From: Jiangella aurantiaca
GTDB taxonomy: Bacteria > Actinomycetota > Actinomycetes > Jiangellales > Jiangellaceae
Length of the DNA stretch: 64,000 nt
Assembly (NCBI RefSeq): GCF_004349105.1
Contig: NZ_SMLB01000006.1
Span: forward strand, 1 to 64,000
Direction: 5' to 3'
Part shown: piece after piece, positions 24,107 through 32,726 of the stretch
Numbering within the stretch: position 1 is the first letter of the stretch
Layout of the letters: the number at the start of each line of letters is the position of its first letter
The notes under the pieces: model-generated
Databases searched by the model: none
The model's input: only the letters and a program-made list of their open reading frames with translations
Told to the model about the DNA's origin: nothing
Translations under genes and position numbers: made by a program

Positions 24107-26461
24107 TTACGGCGCCCGGTTCGGTCGGTCCACGGCGTACGTCCGCACGTAGTCGAACTGGGCCGTGGCTCCGGCCGTGTTCATGGAGATGACGCCGATA
24201 CGCAGGTCGGCGCGGCGCGGCAGCGTCCAGACCCCGCCCCAGTCCCACTTCTCGCCGTCGGTGCTCGAGGCCATCCGGACCTCGTACTCGGCGTTCGCGA
24301 CATCCTCGCGGACGTACAGGCGGAACCACGTCGTCTCGGCGGGCGCGGCACCCCACATGGGCGAGGCGTACACGGCCGTCGGCGGCGTCGTCGTCGGGCG
24401 CGGGCCCTCGCGGGTGAACTCGACCTGGTCCGCCACGCTTCCCGGCCGGCGGGCGAGGCCCAGGTGCGAGTGCACGAGCTTGACGAACCGGTCGTCGTTC
24501 TCATAGAGGATGAGGCCGGCCTGCTGGTTGACGCGTGTGCCGTCGAAACGCAGCCTAGTCTCGACCATGTAGTCGCCGTCGGGCGCATCACGGAGCAGCA
24601 CGGAGGCCGTGTTGCCTGCCAGGTAGAGCTCAGCGGCCTGGGTCGGGAAGACGAACGCGCCGTCCTCCACGCGAGCGCCGGGGGCCGGTCCGCGGACCCA
24701 CGACCACGCCGAGCCCTCGGTTCCGGGTTCGAGAGCGCCGTCGAACTCGTCGGAGAAGTCGGCCAGCAGCCTGTCGGGCGCCGGCTCGTCGACGCGTTCC
24801 GTGACGGGGGAGGCCAGTCGCACCAGGCTGATGTTGTCGGCGTCGGCGACGCCGTCGGCGAACACGGCGACGGGCCCCGACGCCCGCGCCCCGGGAGGTG
24901 CGTCGACAGAGACGGTGGCCAGCGGCTCGAGGATGTTGTCGGCCGAGACGGCAGCGGTGAGCACGCCGCGGCGCCAGTCGAGCGTCATTACGTGCCAGGT
25001 GTCGTACCGGAACTCGTCCGGCAACGGTGCGGCGACCGTCTCGGTCCGCCGGTCCTTGGTGACCTCGACGCGCAGCTCACCCGCGGCGCGGTCGATCCAT
25101 GCCGCCGCGCGGCTCCGGCGCGCCACACCGATGGCGAGCCCGGCGGCGGAATCCGTGTCGACGAGCCGCAGATCGGCCTGGGCTCGCAGGTCTCCGGTGC
25201 CATTGGCGCGACTGGTCAGGGTCGCGTCGTCGAGCCGGATGTGCCGACCGGTGTCGAGGTCGTTCGCGAGGCTGACATCGCCGTCGGGCACCCAGTGGTC
25301 CAGCGATGCGTCGGCGAACGTCGTCGTGACGAACCCGGAGGTGACCGGGGCGGGCCGTGGGCCTTCGGACGGGCCGGCGCCGGCGTTGACCACGGGCCAC
25401 CCGTTGATCCAGTCCAGGCGGTCGATCATGAGCGGCCGCTTCGACAGCCGCAGCGTGCCGCCGCCAGGACCCGTGAACGGCGGGAAGTCGGCGTCGTCCC
25501 TGGGGATGGCGTGGTAGACCATCCAGTCCTGGCCCGCCAGGTCGGTGACCACGGAGTGGTGACCGGGCCCGGTGAACCGGTTTCCGTTGCTGGCCAGGAC
25601 GATGCCGCCCTTAGACGACTCGGCCATGAGGTCGATACCGCGGTCGTCGACGAACGGGCCGCGCGGGTTGTCCCCACGCCCGACCTTCACGGTGTATCCG
25701 CTGCTCTCGCCCTCGCAGCAGCCAGCGTCGGAGTACATCAGGTAGTAGTACTCGCCGTGCCGCACGACATAGCCACCCTCCATGCGGCGGCCCTGCGCGA
25801 CCTGAGTGACAGGGCCGATGAGTTCGGTGCCGTCGGCACTGAGCTCGGAGACGCAGATGAGGTCGTAGCTGCCCCAGTACAGATACAGCGTGCCGTCGTC
25901 ATCGGTGAACAGCGACTGGTCGATGTTGCCGGTGGGACAGCCCTCCACGGGAGCCGACGGCACGATGAGCTCGTCGTGGTGCGTCCACGGACCGGTCGGC
26001 GTGGGTGCCATGGCCAGGGCGAGCCCACCGGTCGAGAGCCCGTAGGTCAGTAGGTACTCCCCGTTCACGTAGCGGATGTCGGGCGCCCAGGCTCGGGAGC
26101 TCGACTGCCATGTCGCTGGGGTGGCGCCCGGGATCACGTCACCGACGTAGGTCCAGTCGGCCAAGTCCTCCGAGCGCAGGATCGGAAGGATGTGCTCGCC
26201 CTGCTCACCGATGCTGTTGAAGATCGGGTTCTGCGTGCCGTAGGCGTACCAGGCCCCGTCCTTGCCGCGGATCACGGCAGGGTCGGGGAAGGTGTCGACG
26301 ACTCCCGCGCTCACCGGGTTCGTGTACGTCGGCTCCCCGTGGGCGGGTGACGATGGACTCCGTTCCTGGTTCGACGCCTGCGCTGGCACTATGCCCGCAG
26401 AAACCAGGCAGGTCGCGGCCAGGGCCACAGCGGTCCGGGTTCGTGCTGATCGCCATCTCAT
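24107..26461 (-). CDS. Secreted GH43 family glycosidase with C-terminal concanavalin-like domain
   Basis: 784 aa with Sec signal peptide (ATCLVSAGIVPAQA). Residues ~45-370 form a five-bladed GH43 propeller: base motif DTFPDPAVI, middle Asp region CPTGNIDQSLF, acid motif RRMEGGYVVRHGEYYYLMYSD and GPGHHSVV. Two beta-sandwich regions follow (FADASLDHWV ... and FSDEFDGALEPGTEGSAWSW ... AGLILYENDDRFVKLVH), the latter resembling DUF1349/xylosidase C-terminal domains. Family activities include arabinanase, arabinofuranosidase and xylosidase. It is the last of three secreted enzymes in one minus-strand operon, 49 nt after its neighbour, with AAGGAG before the ATG. Confidence 0.85.
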   Translation of the reverse strand: MRWRSARTRTAVALAATCLVSAGIVPAQASNQERSPSSPAHGEPTYTNPVSAGVVDTFPDPAVIRGKDGAWYAYGTQNPIFNSIGEQGEHILPILRSEDLADWTYVGDVIPGATPATWQSSSRAWAPDIRYVNGEYLLTYGLSTGGLALAMAPTPTGPWTHHDELIVPSAPVEGCPTGNIDQSLFTDDDGTLYLYWGSYDLICVSELSADGTELIGPVTQVAQGRRMEGGYVVRHGEYYYLMYSDAGCCEGESSGYTVKVGRGDNPRGPFVDDRGIDLMAESSKGGIVLASNGNRFTGPGHHSVVTDLAGQDWMVYHAIPRDDADFPPFTGPGGGTLRLSKRPLMIDRLDWINGWPVVNAGAGPSEGPRPAPVTSGFVTTTFADASLDHWVPDGDVSLANDLDTGRHIRLDDATLTSRANGTGDLRAQADLRLVDTDSAAGLAIGVARRSRAAAWIDRAAGELRVEVTKDRRTETVAAPLPDEFRYDTWHVMTLDWRRGVLTAAVSADNILEPLATVSVDAPPGARASGPVAVFADGVADADNISLVRLASPVTERVDEPAPDRLLADFSDEFDGALEPGTEGSAWSWVRGPAPGARVEDGAFVFPTQAAELYLAGNTASVLLRDAPDGDYMVETRLRFDGTRVNQQAGLILYENDDRFVKLVHSHLGLARRPGSVADQVEFTREGPRPTTTPPTAVYASPMWGAAPAETTWFRLYVREDVANAEYEVRMASSTDGEKWDWGGVWTLPRRADLRIGVISMNTAGATAQFDYVRTYAVDRPNRAP

Positions 26462-26509
26462 GATGAACTCCTTCGCCGTTGAAGATCACCGCGCCGGTGA
26501 CCGGACCGG

Positions 26510-27694
26510 TCATTGAAGCCGACGGAAGTCATCGATCCAGGCGTAGCCCGGTGTCGCCAGCGCCTGGCCGCGGTGCTGGACCGTCAGCGGGGCGAACACG
26601 CTGTTGAGCAGCCAGGGTGCCTTCGTGGGGCTCCAGTCGGCCGTCATCGAGGGGATCTGTCGGAAGCCATACGTCGCCACGGCGAGCCGGCCCGTGCTCC
26701 TCAGCAGCCCCATAACGTCGCGCAGCAAGTGCTTCTTGGACTCGAACCATGGGCTCAGCGCGAGCAGGTCGTTCCACTTGTGAGAAGGGAAGGGGTCCTC
26801 GATCGCCTCGCCGATGACCTCCCACACCTGAGTCTCAGGGGCATAGCCGTAGCGCTGCGCAAAGGCGGCCGGGATTCGGTCGGTCATGTGCTGTTGCCAG
26901 TACCAGACCAGGGAGAACTCCGTCGCCAGGAAGGTCTGGTCGGGACGGAGCCGCGGAATGGTGTAGTCCAGGAAGTCCTGGATACGGGCCTCGTCGGGAA
27001 CGTGCGGATGGAGATCGACGCCCTCGATCTCAGGCGTGTCGCGCACGAAGGTGAGGTACCGTTCGACGGCGGCGGTGCGGTTCTGGCGTAGGTCCAGCCG
27101 GTTCAGTGCCCCCATGTATAGGTGGGTGGGGCAATCCGCGCCGCAGAGGTCGGCCCTGGCCTCGATGACGTGGCGCGCGACGGTCTCGTAGAACTGGTTG
27201 AGCCGCTCGTCCCGCTCGGAGGGCATGCTCTCGATGAACGGCTCGTTGCCGATGGTGACGATTTCGACCGTTCCGAGCACGAGCGGCAGCACGCGGTCCA
27301 GTCGCGCGAGCTCGGCGGCCATCGCCGCGCTGCCCGGCGAGGGGAAGGAGGTGCCGGCCTTGGGGAACTTCAGGCTCAGCACGGTCCGGAATCCACGGTC
27401 GTGGGCCTCGCGGATTCCCCGGAGGGTGGCACTCTGTGCCGGCGGAACCTCGTCGGCCTCAGGCATGGTGTAGAAGCCGCGCACCCAGCTGGCGCGCGCC
27501 TCTCGCAGCTCTCGATGATTCAGCTGGTCGAGGTTCTCGTTGTAGTTGGCGCCGAGCGCGCCCAGCGCGGGGAGCTGCTTGCTCTGGCCGCCATTCTCGC
27601 CGGCCGCCGGAGCGACGCCAGCGGGAGAGAGCGCGAGCGCCGCGGTGACCGCACCGGCGACGATGCTCCGGGCGATGAGGCGATGACGTGGCAC
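26510..27694 (-). CDS. Secreted clan GH-A-like glycosidase
   Basis: About 394 aa. GTG 27694 is chosen because GAGGAG lies 7 nt upstream; ATG 27709 is the alternative. Sec signal peptide (LIARSIVAGAVTAALALSPA). The (beta/alpha)8-barrel pattern includes ASWVRGFYTM, GFRTVLSLKFP, VEIVTIGNEPFIES (Asn-Glu-Pro, candidate acid/base on strand 4), VDLHPHVPDEA, and FLATEFSLVWYW (Glu, candidate nucleophile on strand 7). These are clan GH-A features, but I cannot assign the family (GH39/GH30/GH5-like are possible). It lies between the two GH43-type genes of the operon, so it probably attacks the same polysaccharide. Confidence 0.65.
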   Translation of the reverse strand: MPRHRLIARSIVAGAVTAALALSPAGVAPAAGENGGQSKQLPALGALGANYNENLDQLNHRELREARASWVRGFYTMPEADEVPPAQSATLRGIREAHDRGFRTVLSLKFPKAGTSFPSPGSAAMAAELARLDRVLPLVLGTVEIVTIGNEPFIESMPSERDERLNQFYETVARHVIEARADLCGADCPTHLYMGALNRLDLRQNRTAAVERYLTFVRDTPEIEGVDLHPHVPDEARIQDFLDYTIPRLRPDQTFLATEFSLVWYWQQHMTDRIPAAFAQRYGYAPETQVWEVIGEAIEDPFPSHKWNDLLALSPWFESKKHLLRDVMGLLRSTGRLAVATYGFRQIPSMTADWSPTKAPWLLNSVFAPLTVQHRGQALATPGYAWIDDFRRLQ

Positions 27695-27753
27695 GAGCTG
27701 GCTCCTCATCTGTGAGTGGGCGTCATTGCAGGACCGGCGGCCGCATGAAAGGG

Positions 27754-29094
27754 TCAACCGCTGATCGCGCGACCCCGGCGGCGCTGGACGTAGAGGCGGT
27801 TGTTCGTCGGGCCGGTCCACTCCATCCGCACGATGCCGGCGACGGCGGCTTCGTCGATGCGCGACGGATCGGACCAGTAGCCGAAGTTCGGATTCCGGAA
27901 GAAGGTCGCCCACACCCGGCCGCCGTGGTCCACGAAGAAGTTGTTGTGACCCGCGCCGACACCGGCGGTCCAGCGCTTCGAATACGGGCCTTCGAGGCGG
28001 TCCGAGACGGCGACGACCGCGTCGTACTGGTACTGCGTGCGGCCGGGGCCAGGCGGGTCGTATGCGTACCGCACACTGCCGCCGGGGCTGACCGACGTGC
28101 GGTCCCACGCAGCGTGCAGCAGGTAGTACTTCCCGCCGTGCCTGAACACGTACGCGCCTTCCAGATACGGCTCGGGGGCGTACGGCGCCTGCTGGAACCT
28201 CGGGAGGTTCGTCGTCGGGACGATGTCCTCCATGTCGTCCTGGAACTCCGCGTACAGGTCGTTGTGCAGCACGAGCCACGCGTCGTCGCCCTCGGTGTAG
28301 AGACTGCCGTCGATGTGGTGGTAGGCGCCGGGCTCGATGAACGCGGGCCCGCCGACGATCGGGTCACCGAAGGGCTTGTCGACGTTGCCCTCGATCAGCC
28401 GGTACGGTCCCTCGATCCCACCCTCGCTCACCAGCAGGAACGACCCGACCTTCCGCGAGTGGTCGCCCATGCACGCCGCGATGTACCAGGTGCCGCGGAA
28501 GTAGTGCACCTCCGGGGCCCAGACCTGACCGCGCTTGCCGAACCGGTCGTCGTACCAGTACTCCTGCCACGGTGCGACGACCGTGCGTCCGGGGCGGTTC
28601 TCCCCGACGAACTCCGGCGACCACACCTTGCCCCGCTCGGCGTCGGCGCGGATCCCGGTCGTGTCGACGAGCCGCCACGGTCCCCGCAGGGACGGGGCCA
28701 CCCACACGAAGATGCCGTCGTTCCACGGCGCCGCCCGGTCGAGCTCGGGCACGCGGCTGGTGCCCGTGGCGACGTACACGGGACGACCGTCGACGACGAA
28801 GCAATTGACATAGGTGTCCCGCATCCAGACCCGGCCGCTCGCCTCGTCACGGGGACGCAGCTCGAGCGACAGGATGAAGGAGTTGTCCTCACGTGGCCAC
28901 AGGTCCAGCCGAGTGTCCGCGAGGCCATAGGGGTCGAGTTCCGGCCAGTTCGACGGGTATGGCCCATTCGGCGAGGCCTGCGCCGGAGCCGACTGCGTGG
29001 CATGTGCAGGAAGCGCCACGGTTGCCAACGAGCCGGCCGCACCGACCAGAAAAGACCGTCGGTTCCAGGTGAATCCGTTGTGAAAGCCATTCAT
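27754..29094 (-). CDS. Tat-exported GH43-like glycosidase
   Basis: 446 aa. The N-terminus has a twin-arginine motif (NRRSFLVGAAGSLATVALPA), so it should be exported folded by the Tat system, unlike its Sec-exported operon partners. The body is a beta-propeller with VWAPEVHYFRGTWYIAACMG, EGGIEGPYRLIEG, HHIDGSLYTEGDDAWLVLHN and YLEGAYVFRHGGKYYLLHAAWD, the usual GH43 catalytic neighbourhoods (acid in LEGAYVF). First gene of the operon; AGGAG 7 nt before the ATG. Confidence 0.78.
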   Translation of the reverse strand: MNGFHNGFTWNRRSFLVGAAGSLATVALPAHATQSAPAQASPNGPYPSNWPELDPYGLADTRLDLWPREDNSFILSLELRPRDEASGRVWMRDTYVNCFVVDGRPVYVATGTSRVPELDRAAPWNDGIFVWVAPSLRGPWRLVDTTGIRADAERGKVWSPEFVGENRPGRTVVAPWQEYWYDDRFGKRGQVWAPEVHYFRGTWYIAACMGDHSRKVGSFLLVSEGGIEGPYRLIEGNVDKPFGDPIVGGPAFIEPGAYHHIDGSLYTEGDDAWLVLHNDLYAEFQDDMEDIVPTTNLPRFQQAPYAPEPYLEGAYVFRHGGKYYLLHAAWDRTSVSPGGSVRYAYDPPGPGRTQYQYDAVVAVSDRLEGPYSKRWTAGVGAGHNNFFVDHGGRVWATFFRNPNFGYWSDPSRIDEAAVAGIVRMEWTGPTNNRLYVQRRRGRAISG

Positions 29095-29164
29095 CGATCA
29101 CTCCTGCTTCGACGCGCAGCGCGCGGAAAGGGACGACGTCTCGACGAAGCTAGGCAGGCGAGGT

Positions 29165-29190
29165 TTTTCCGTCCAGACTCCGGCAGAAAG
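29165..29190 (-). promoter_or_regulatory. Promoter of the glycosidase operon with ROK-like operator
   Basis: TTTTCCGTC-N8-GGCAGAAAG (29165-29190) repeats the inverted element in front of the ROK gene with the same half-site spacing. On the minus strand the -35 is TGGACG, the spacer is 17 bp (GAAAAACC...), and the -10 is TAGCTT, the same architecture as the ROK promoter. The 5' UTR is about 45 nt. Confidence 0.55.
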
Positions 29191-29423
29191 ACTCCTGAAA
29201 TCGTCCGAAACCTGTGCGATATGGCGAGGTCGTTGGTGATCGACGTGACGATCGGCCGCTCGTGTGGCCTGCGTGTTCGAATGGCGGCGATCGTGGCGAT
29301 GGCGATGACGTCGGCGCGCACCATGACAGGGTCAGGCCGAACCTCCGATCGAGAGCGCCCCTGAGAGTGCGGCTCTACCCGAACTACTGGCATAGCCGAA
29401 CGAGCGGACGATCAGAGGCTTCG

Positions 29424-29442
29424 GCAAGTAGCACGTACTTGC
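29424..29442. promoter_or_regulatory. Inverted repeat GCAAGTA-N5-TACTTGC, candidate XRE operator
   Basis: Perfect 7-bp arms, spacer GCACG, centred 35 bp before the ATG of the XRE-like gene. Typical of operators bound by antitoxin-type XRE regulators on their own promoters. Nothing else is supported in 29191-29467. Confidence 0.5.
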
Positions 29443-29467
29443 AGGAGCGTCGGAAGGAGCTGGGGCG

Positions 29468-29791
29468 ATGAGCCGGTACCGGAAGTGGCGCGACACCGAC
29501 CACCTCGAGCGTGCTGTGGAGACCGCTGGTGGTCCGGAGATCTTCGACGACGAGGTTCGGCAGCTACACGACCAGGCTCGCGGCTGGCGGCTCGCAGAGC
29601 GACGCAAACGTCGAGGGCTGACGCAGGCCCAGGTCGCCGAGCAGATGGGCACCTCGGTGTCCAGGGTGTCGCAGATCGAGAAGGGCGAAGTCTCAACCCG
29701 AGACGTCATGGACCGCTAGGTCGCCGCCCGCGGCTGAACCCTCAACCTCGTCGCTGACTTCGGCGACGAGCAGCTGAACGTCGGCCTATAA
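29468..29791 (+). pseudogene. XRE/HigA-type antitoxin-like regulator with two in-frame stops
   Basis: The frame starts MSRYRKWRDTDHLERAVETA and contains a clear HTH_3 (RRGLTQAQVAEQMGTSVSRV, then SQIEKG). After EVSTRDVMDR comes TAG (29717-29719) where family members continue RYVAALGG. After VAARG comes TGA (29735-29737), then the expected tail TLNLVADFGDEQLNVGL and a TAA at 29789. Both nonsense codons are single-base events in an otherwise intact frame. A truncated 83-aa product would keep the DNA-binding domain. No toxin gene is recognisable next to it. Confidence 0.6.
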
Positions 29792-30060
29792 GCCGCCACC
29801 GCCAGCCCCTTCGCCTTCATCCAGCCTTCCGACGAGATGCGCTCATGTTTCATGTCGGAGCGGCAAGAGCACATCGGGCACCTGATCTGGGGGAAGTCTT
29901 GGCGCATCTTGCGTCCTTCGCGGCGATATGACGCACTCCAGGCGCACGCGCGGATCGCGGAGGATGAGGATGGTCGCGCCTACGATCTCGCATCTCGTGC
30001 CGAGCCGGTCATGACGGGCTGAGCTTGCGCCGGGGCAGGTCGCGGTGGCCACCATAAGGG
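29792..30060. other. Intergenic stretch, no supported gene
   Basis: Contains a 61-codon open frame (29837-30022) without ribosome binding site or recognisable pattern. I see no repeat or RNA gene. Confidence 0.4.
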
Positions 30061-30924
30061 ATGGCCACAATGGCGCGGCACCGCGGTCGGATGCTGCGGG
30101 TGCTCGTGGTGTTTCTGCTGATCGGCGGAGTGGTGGTCGGGATGTTGTGGTGGCTGCAGCGGGAGCTGATCTACTTCCCTGACGCGTCGTCCGTGCCGAC
30201 GGCCGGTGAGGTGATCGAGGGAGCGCGCGACGTCACGCTGTACACCGCGGATGGGCTCGAGCTGGGTGCGTGGTTCGCACCGGCGGCGTCCGGGCCCGCA
30301 GTGTCCGGGCCGGCAGTGGCCGGCTATCGGATGGCGGTTCTGGTCGTGCCGGGCAACGGCGGGAACCGAGCCGGCCGGGCCGGTCTGGCGGAGGAGCTGC
30401 GGCGTCGCGGGCTCGCCGTACTTCTGATGGACTATCGCGGGTACGGCGGCAATCCGGGCAGCCCGAGCGAGGAGGGCCTGGCGCGCGACGCGATGGCCGC
30501 CGTGGAGACGCTGGAGGACTTGGGCTACCCGGCCGAGCGCACGATCTACTTCGGGGAGTCGCTGGGCAGCGGCGTCGTGGCGGCGCTGCAGGCGCTGCGG
30601 CCGCCGGCCGGGATGCTGCTGCGGTCGCCGTTCCCCGAGCTCGCGGATGTCGGGTCCCGACACTACCCATGGCTGCCGGTGCGGCTGCTGCTGCGCGACC
30701 GGTTCCGCGTGGTGGAGCACCTCGCAGGCAGCGAGGTGCCGGTAACCGTGGTGTACGGCGACCGGGACTCGGTCGTGCCCCCAGACCTCAGCGCACGGGT
30801 GGCTGACAAGGCGCCGGCGCTATCCGAGCGGGTGGTGATCGCGGGAGCGGACCACAACGACGCCGTGATGTTCGGGCCTCGCGTGGCGGCGGCGGTGGCA
30901 CGTCTGGCAGACAAGGTCGGCTGA
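30061..30924 (+). CDS. Membrane-anchored alpha/beta hydrolase (BEM46/YqkD-like)
   Basis: 287 aa; ATG 30070 is an alternative start with better-placed AAGGG. One N-terminal membrane helix (MLRVLVVFLLIGGVVVGMLWW) anchors a hydrolase domain. Features: VPGNGGNRAGRAG (oxyanion region), LLMDYRGYGGNPGSPSEEGL, nucleophile elbow GESLGSG, and VTVVYGDRDSVVPPDLS and AGADHND, which supply the Asp and His of the triad. These match BEM46/ABHD13-like serine hydrolases, whose substrates are mostly unknown. It stands alone between decayed genes. Confidence 0.85.
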   Translation: MATMARHRGRMLRVLVVFLLIGGVVVGMLWWLQRELIYFPDASSVPTAGEVIEGARDVTLYTADGLELGAWFAPAASGPAVSGPAVAGYRMAVLVVPGNGGNRAGRAGLAEELRRRGLAVLLMDYRGYGGNPGSPSEEGLARDAMAAVETLEDLGYPAERTIYFGESLGSGVVAALQALRPPAGMLLRSPFPELADVGSRHYPWLPVRLLLRDRFRVVEHLAGSEVPVTVVYGDRDSVVPPDLSARVADKAPALSERVVIAGADHNDAVMFGPRVAAAVARLADKVG

Positions 30925-31192
30925 GCTTCGCCAGCAGTCGGCGCGGCTCCACCATCCCCGGCCGCTCGGCGACCGAGGCCAGGACGTCTGCTCGCGGCGG
31001 TGAGACGCGCCGCTGCCGGTGCGTCGGCGATCAACCCTCAAGCGCGCTGTCATGCGATGAGCGTGCGCCAGTTCGTCCCGCACGTTTAGAGGTTGCCCAG
31101 GCACGCAGCAACTGGCGTTGCCGAGTGAGAGCATGACCACGTGGCTGAGTGAACGGCGAAGTGGACGCCTCCGTGGAAGCGGAGCGAGGCTG

Positions 31193-31852
31193 GTGACGAC
31201 ATCGCAGTCCGACGAGGGGAACACACAGGTCGCATCCGCCTCGGCCTGGATGCAAGAGGCACTCCTCGCCTGGTCCGAAGACGAATTCAAGAAGGTCTCC
31301 GCGCTTGCCCCGCTTGGTGTCGAGCACCTCGGCAAGGCCGTGTTGTGGCGGACGGCGCCCACCTTGCTGGTGCCGTTGAGTCGTGACGCAGAGCCGGCCT
31401 TGTTCGCGCTCGCCACGAAACCGGACCTCGACGACCCGCGACTGAAGACCATCGGTCTGTCGGGTGTTTTCGAACGCCTCATTGAACTTCTTCCCGACTT
31501 CCCGATCGACGACAAGGCAAGGAAGCGGATGGTCGGCGTCCGCAACGGTGCAATGCACGTAGGCACCGTTAGCACTTCCCGTCACGTATTGCTGGACTCG
31601 CTCGCGGTCTGCCACACCCTCCTAGAGCACCTTGAGCATGACCTTGGCGTGTTCTACGGAGAGCACCTGAGAAGTGCACAAGGGCTGATGGACCAGAAGC
31701 GCACGGAGGTCGGTCACAGGGTTGCGGCGAAGCGCGCGAAGGCGGCCCGCGACCTGGCTACCTCGAGGAACGGATGGGCCACCGTTTCGACGAATGGTCG
31801 GCGCGATCATCGACGCGGTCACGGCGAGCGGACTGACGTACATGATGGGTGA
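31193..31852 (+). CDS. HEPN-like protein with a foreign C-terminal tail (chimeric ORF)
   Basis: About 219 aa from GTG 31193 (GGAG 8 nt upstream; ATG 31133 is an alternative). The helical sequence MQEALLAWSEDEFKKVSALA ... KRMVGVRNGAMHVG contains RNGAMH, which fits the RNxxxH (Rx4-6H) motif of HEPN ribonucleases; helical regions on both sides agree. This assignment is inferred from motif and helicity only. The last ~28 codons (after about 31770) run out of frame over the start of an oxidoreductase gene, so the native C-terminus has been replaced by junction sequence. No partner nucleotidyltransferase gene is adjacent. Confidence 0.45.
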   Translation: MTTSQSDEGNTQVASASAWMQEALLAWSEDEFKKVSALAPLGVEHLGKAVLWRTAPTLLVPLSRDAEPALFALATKPDLDDPRLKTIGLSGVFERLIELLPDFPIDDKARKRMVGVRNGAMHVGTVSTSRHVLLDSLAVCHTLLEHLEHDLGVFYGEHLRSAQGLMDQKRTEVGHRVAAKRAKAARDLATSRNGWATVSTNGRRDHRRGHGERTDVHDG

Positions 31853-32691
31853 GACCAGCTACTACTATCCGTCGTCGGTCTTCTGCCGGAGCAAGCTCGC
31901 GGCCGGGGAGTTCGGCCGGGTCTTCTACGCCGAGGGCGACTACGTCCACGACATGGACCAAGGGCTTCTACCGGGCCCACCAGTACTCCGGTGGGGAGAA
32001 CTGGAAGCGGACGGCCAGCTTCCCACCGATGCTGTATCCGACCCACGCGGTTGGAAACGCCTTGTCGGTGACCGGCGGGCATGCCGTCTCGGTGTCGTGC
32101 ATCGGTGTGCCCGACGATCGCGGCGACGGCGTGTTCGACCGGGACGTCAGCCTCTGGGGAAACGACATCAGCAACGCCACCGCACTGTACGAGCTGTCCG
32201 ACGGTGGAATTCTGCGGACGAACGAGTTTCGCCGGGTCGGCTACCCGGCCCATACACGGGAGTCGCGGCTGCGGGTCTTCGGCACCGACGGCAGCTTCGA
32301 GCAGACCGCGACGGCCAGTGTGTGGCAGACGCGCAACGGGGTCGTCGACGTCAGCGATGTGCTGAAGTCGCGCAGATCCGTCTCGCTGGACGACCCGGAA
32401 CTGGCCGACATCGATCCCGCGCTGCGCGAGGCATTCGTTTCCGGGTGCGCGGAAGTGCACGAGACGGAGCGCAAGCGGCTTCCGGCGACGTTCTCCGGCC
32501 TGCCGAACGGCCACGAGGGTTCACACCATTTCCTCGCCGACGACTTCGTCCGTGCGGTCGTCGACCGTACGGCGCCGCCGATCGATGCATGGACGGCAGC
32601 CAGGTACACGCTGCCGGGGATCATCGCGCACGAGTCGGCCAAGCAGGGAGGCATCCGGCTGGATGTGCCCGACTTCGGTCCTGATGCTTGA
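31793..32691 (+). pseudogene. Gfo/Idh/MocA oxidoreductase, 5'-truncated and frameshifted
   Basis: Frame 1 reads AIIDAVTASGLTYMMGETSY then GEFGRVFYAEGDYVHDMDQ, up to about 31955. The sequence then continues in another frame as KGFYRAHQYSGGENWKRTAS, HAVGNALSVTGGHAVSVSCI, and on to a normal C-terminus (TLPGIIAHESAKQGGIRLDV). These are the middle and C-terminal domains of Gfo/Idh/MocA dehydrogenases. The Rossmann nucleotide-binding domain (~110 residues) is missing, and a single-base shift breaks the rest. It is followed by lyase and sulfatase fragments, so it was probably part of a sugar-acid/sulfatase operon. Confidence 0.7.
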
Positions 32692-32726
32692 CGATCTCCA
32701 GGCCTGAACACCACCCCGACCGCTCC

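Noticed and set aside
29837-30022. 61-codon ORF between the XRE remnant and the hydrolase
   Set aside because: No ribosome binding site, no recognisable pattern, and antisense frames look equally likely.
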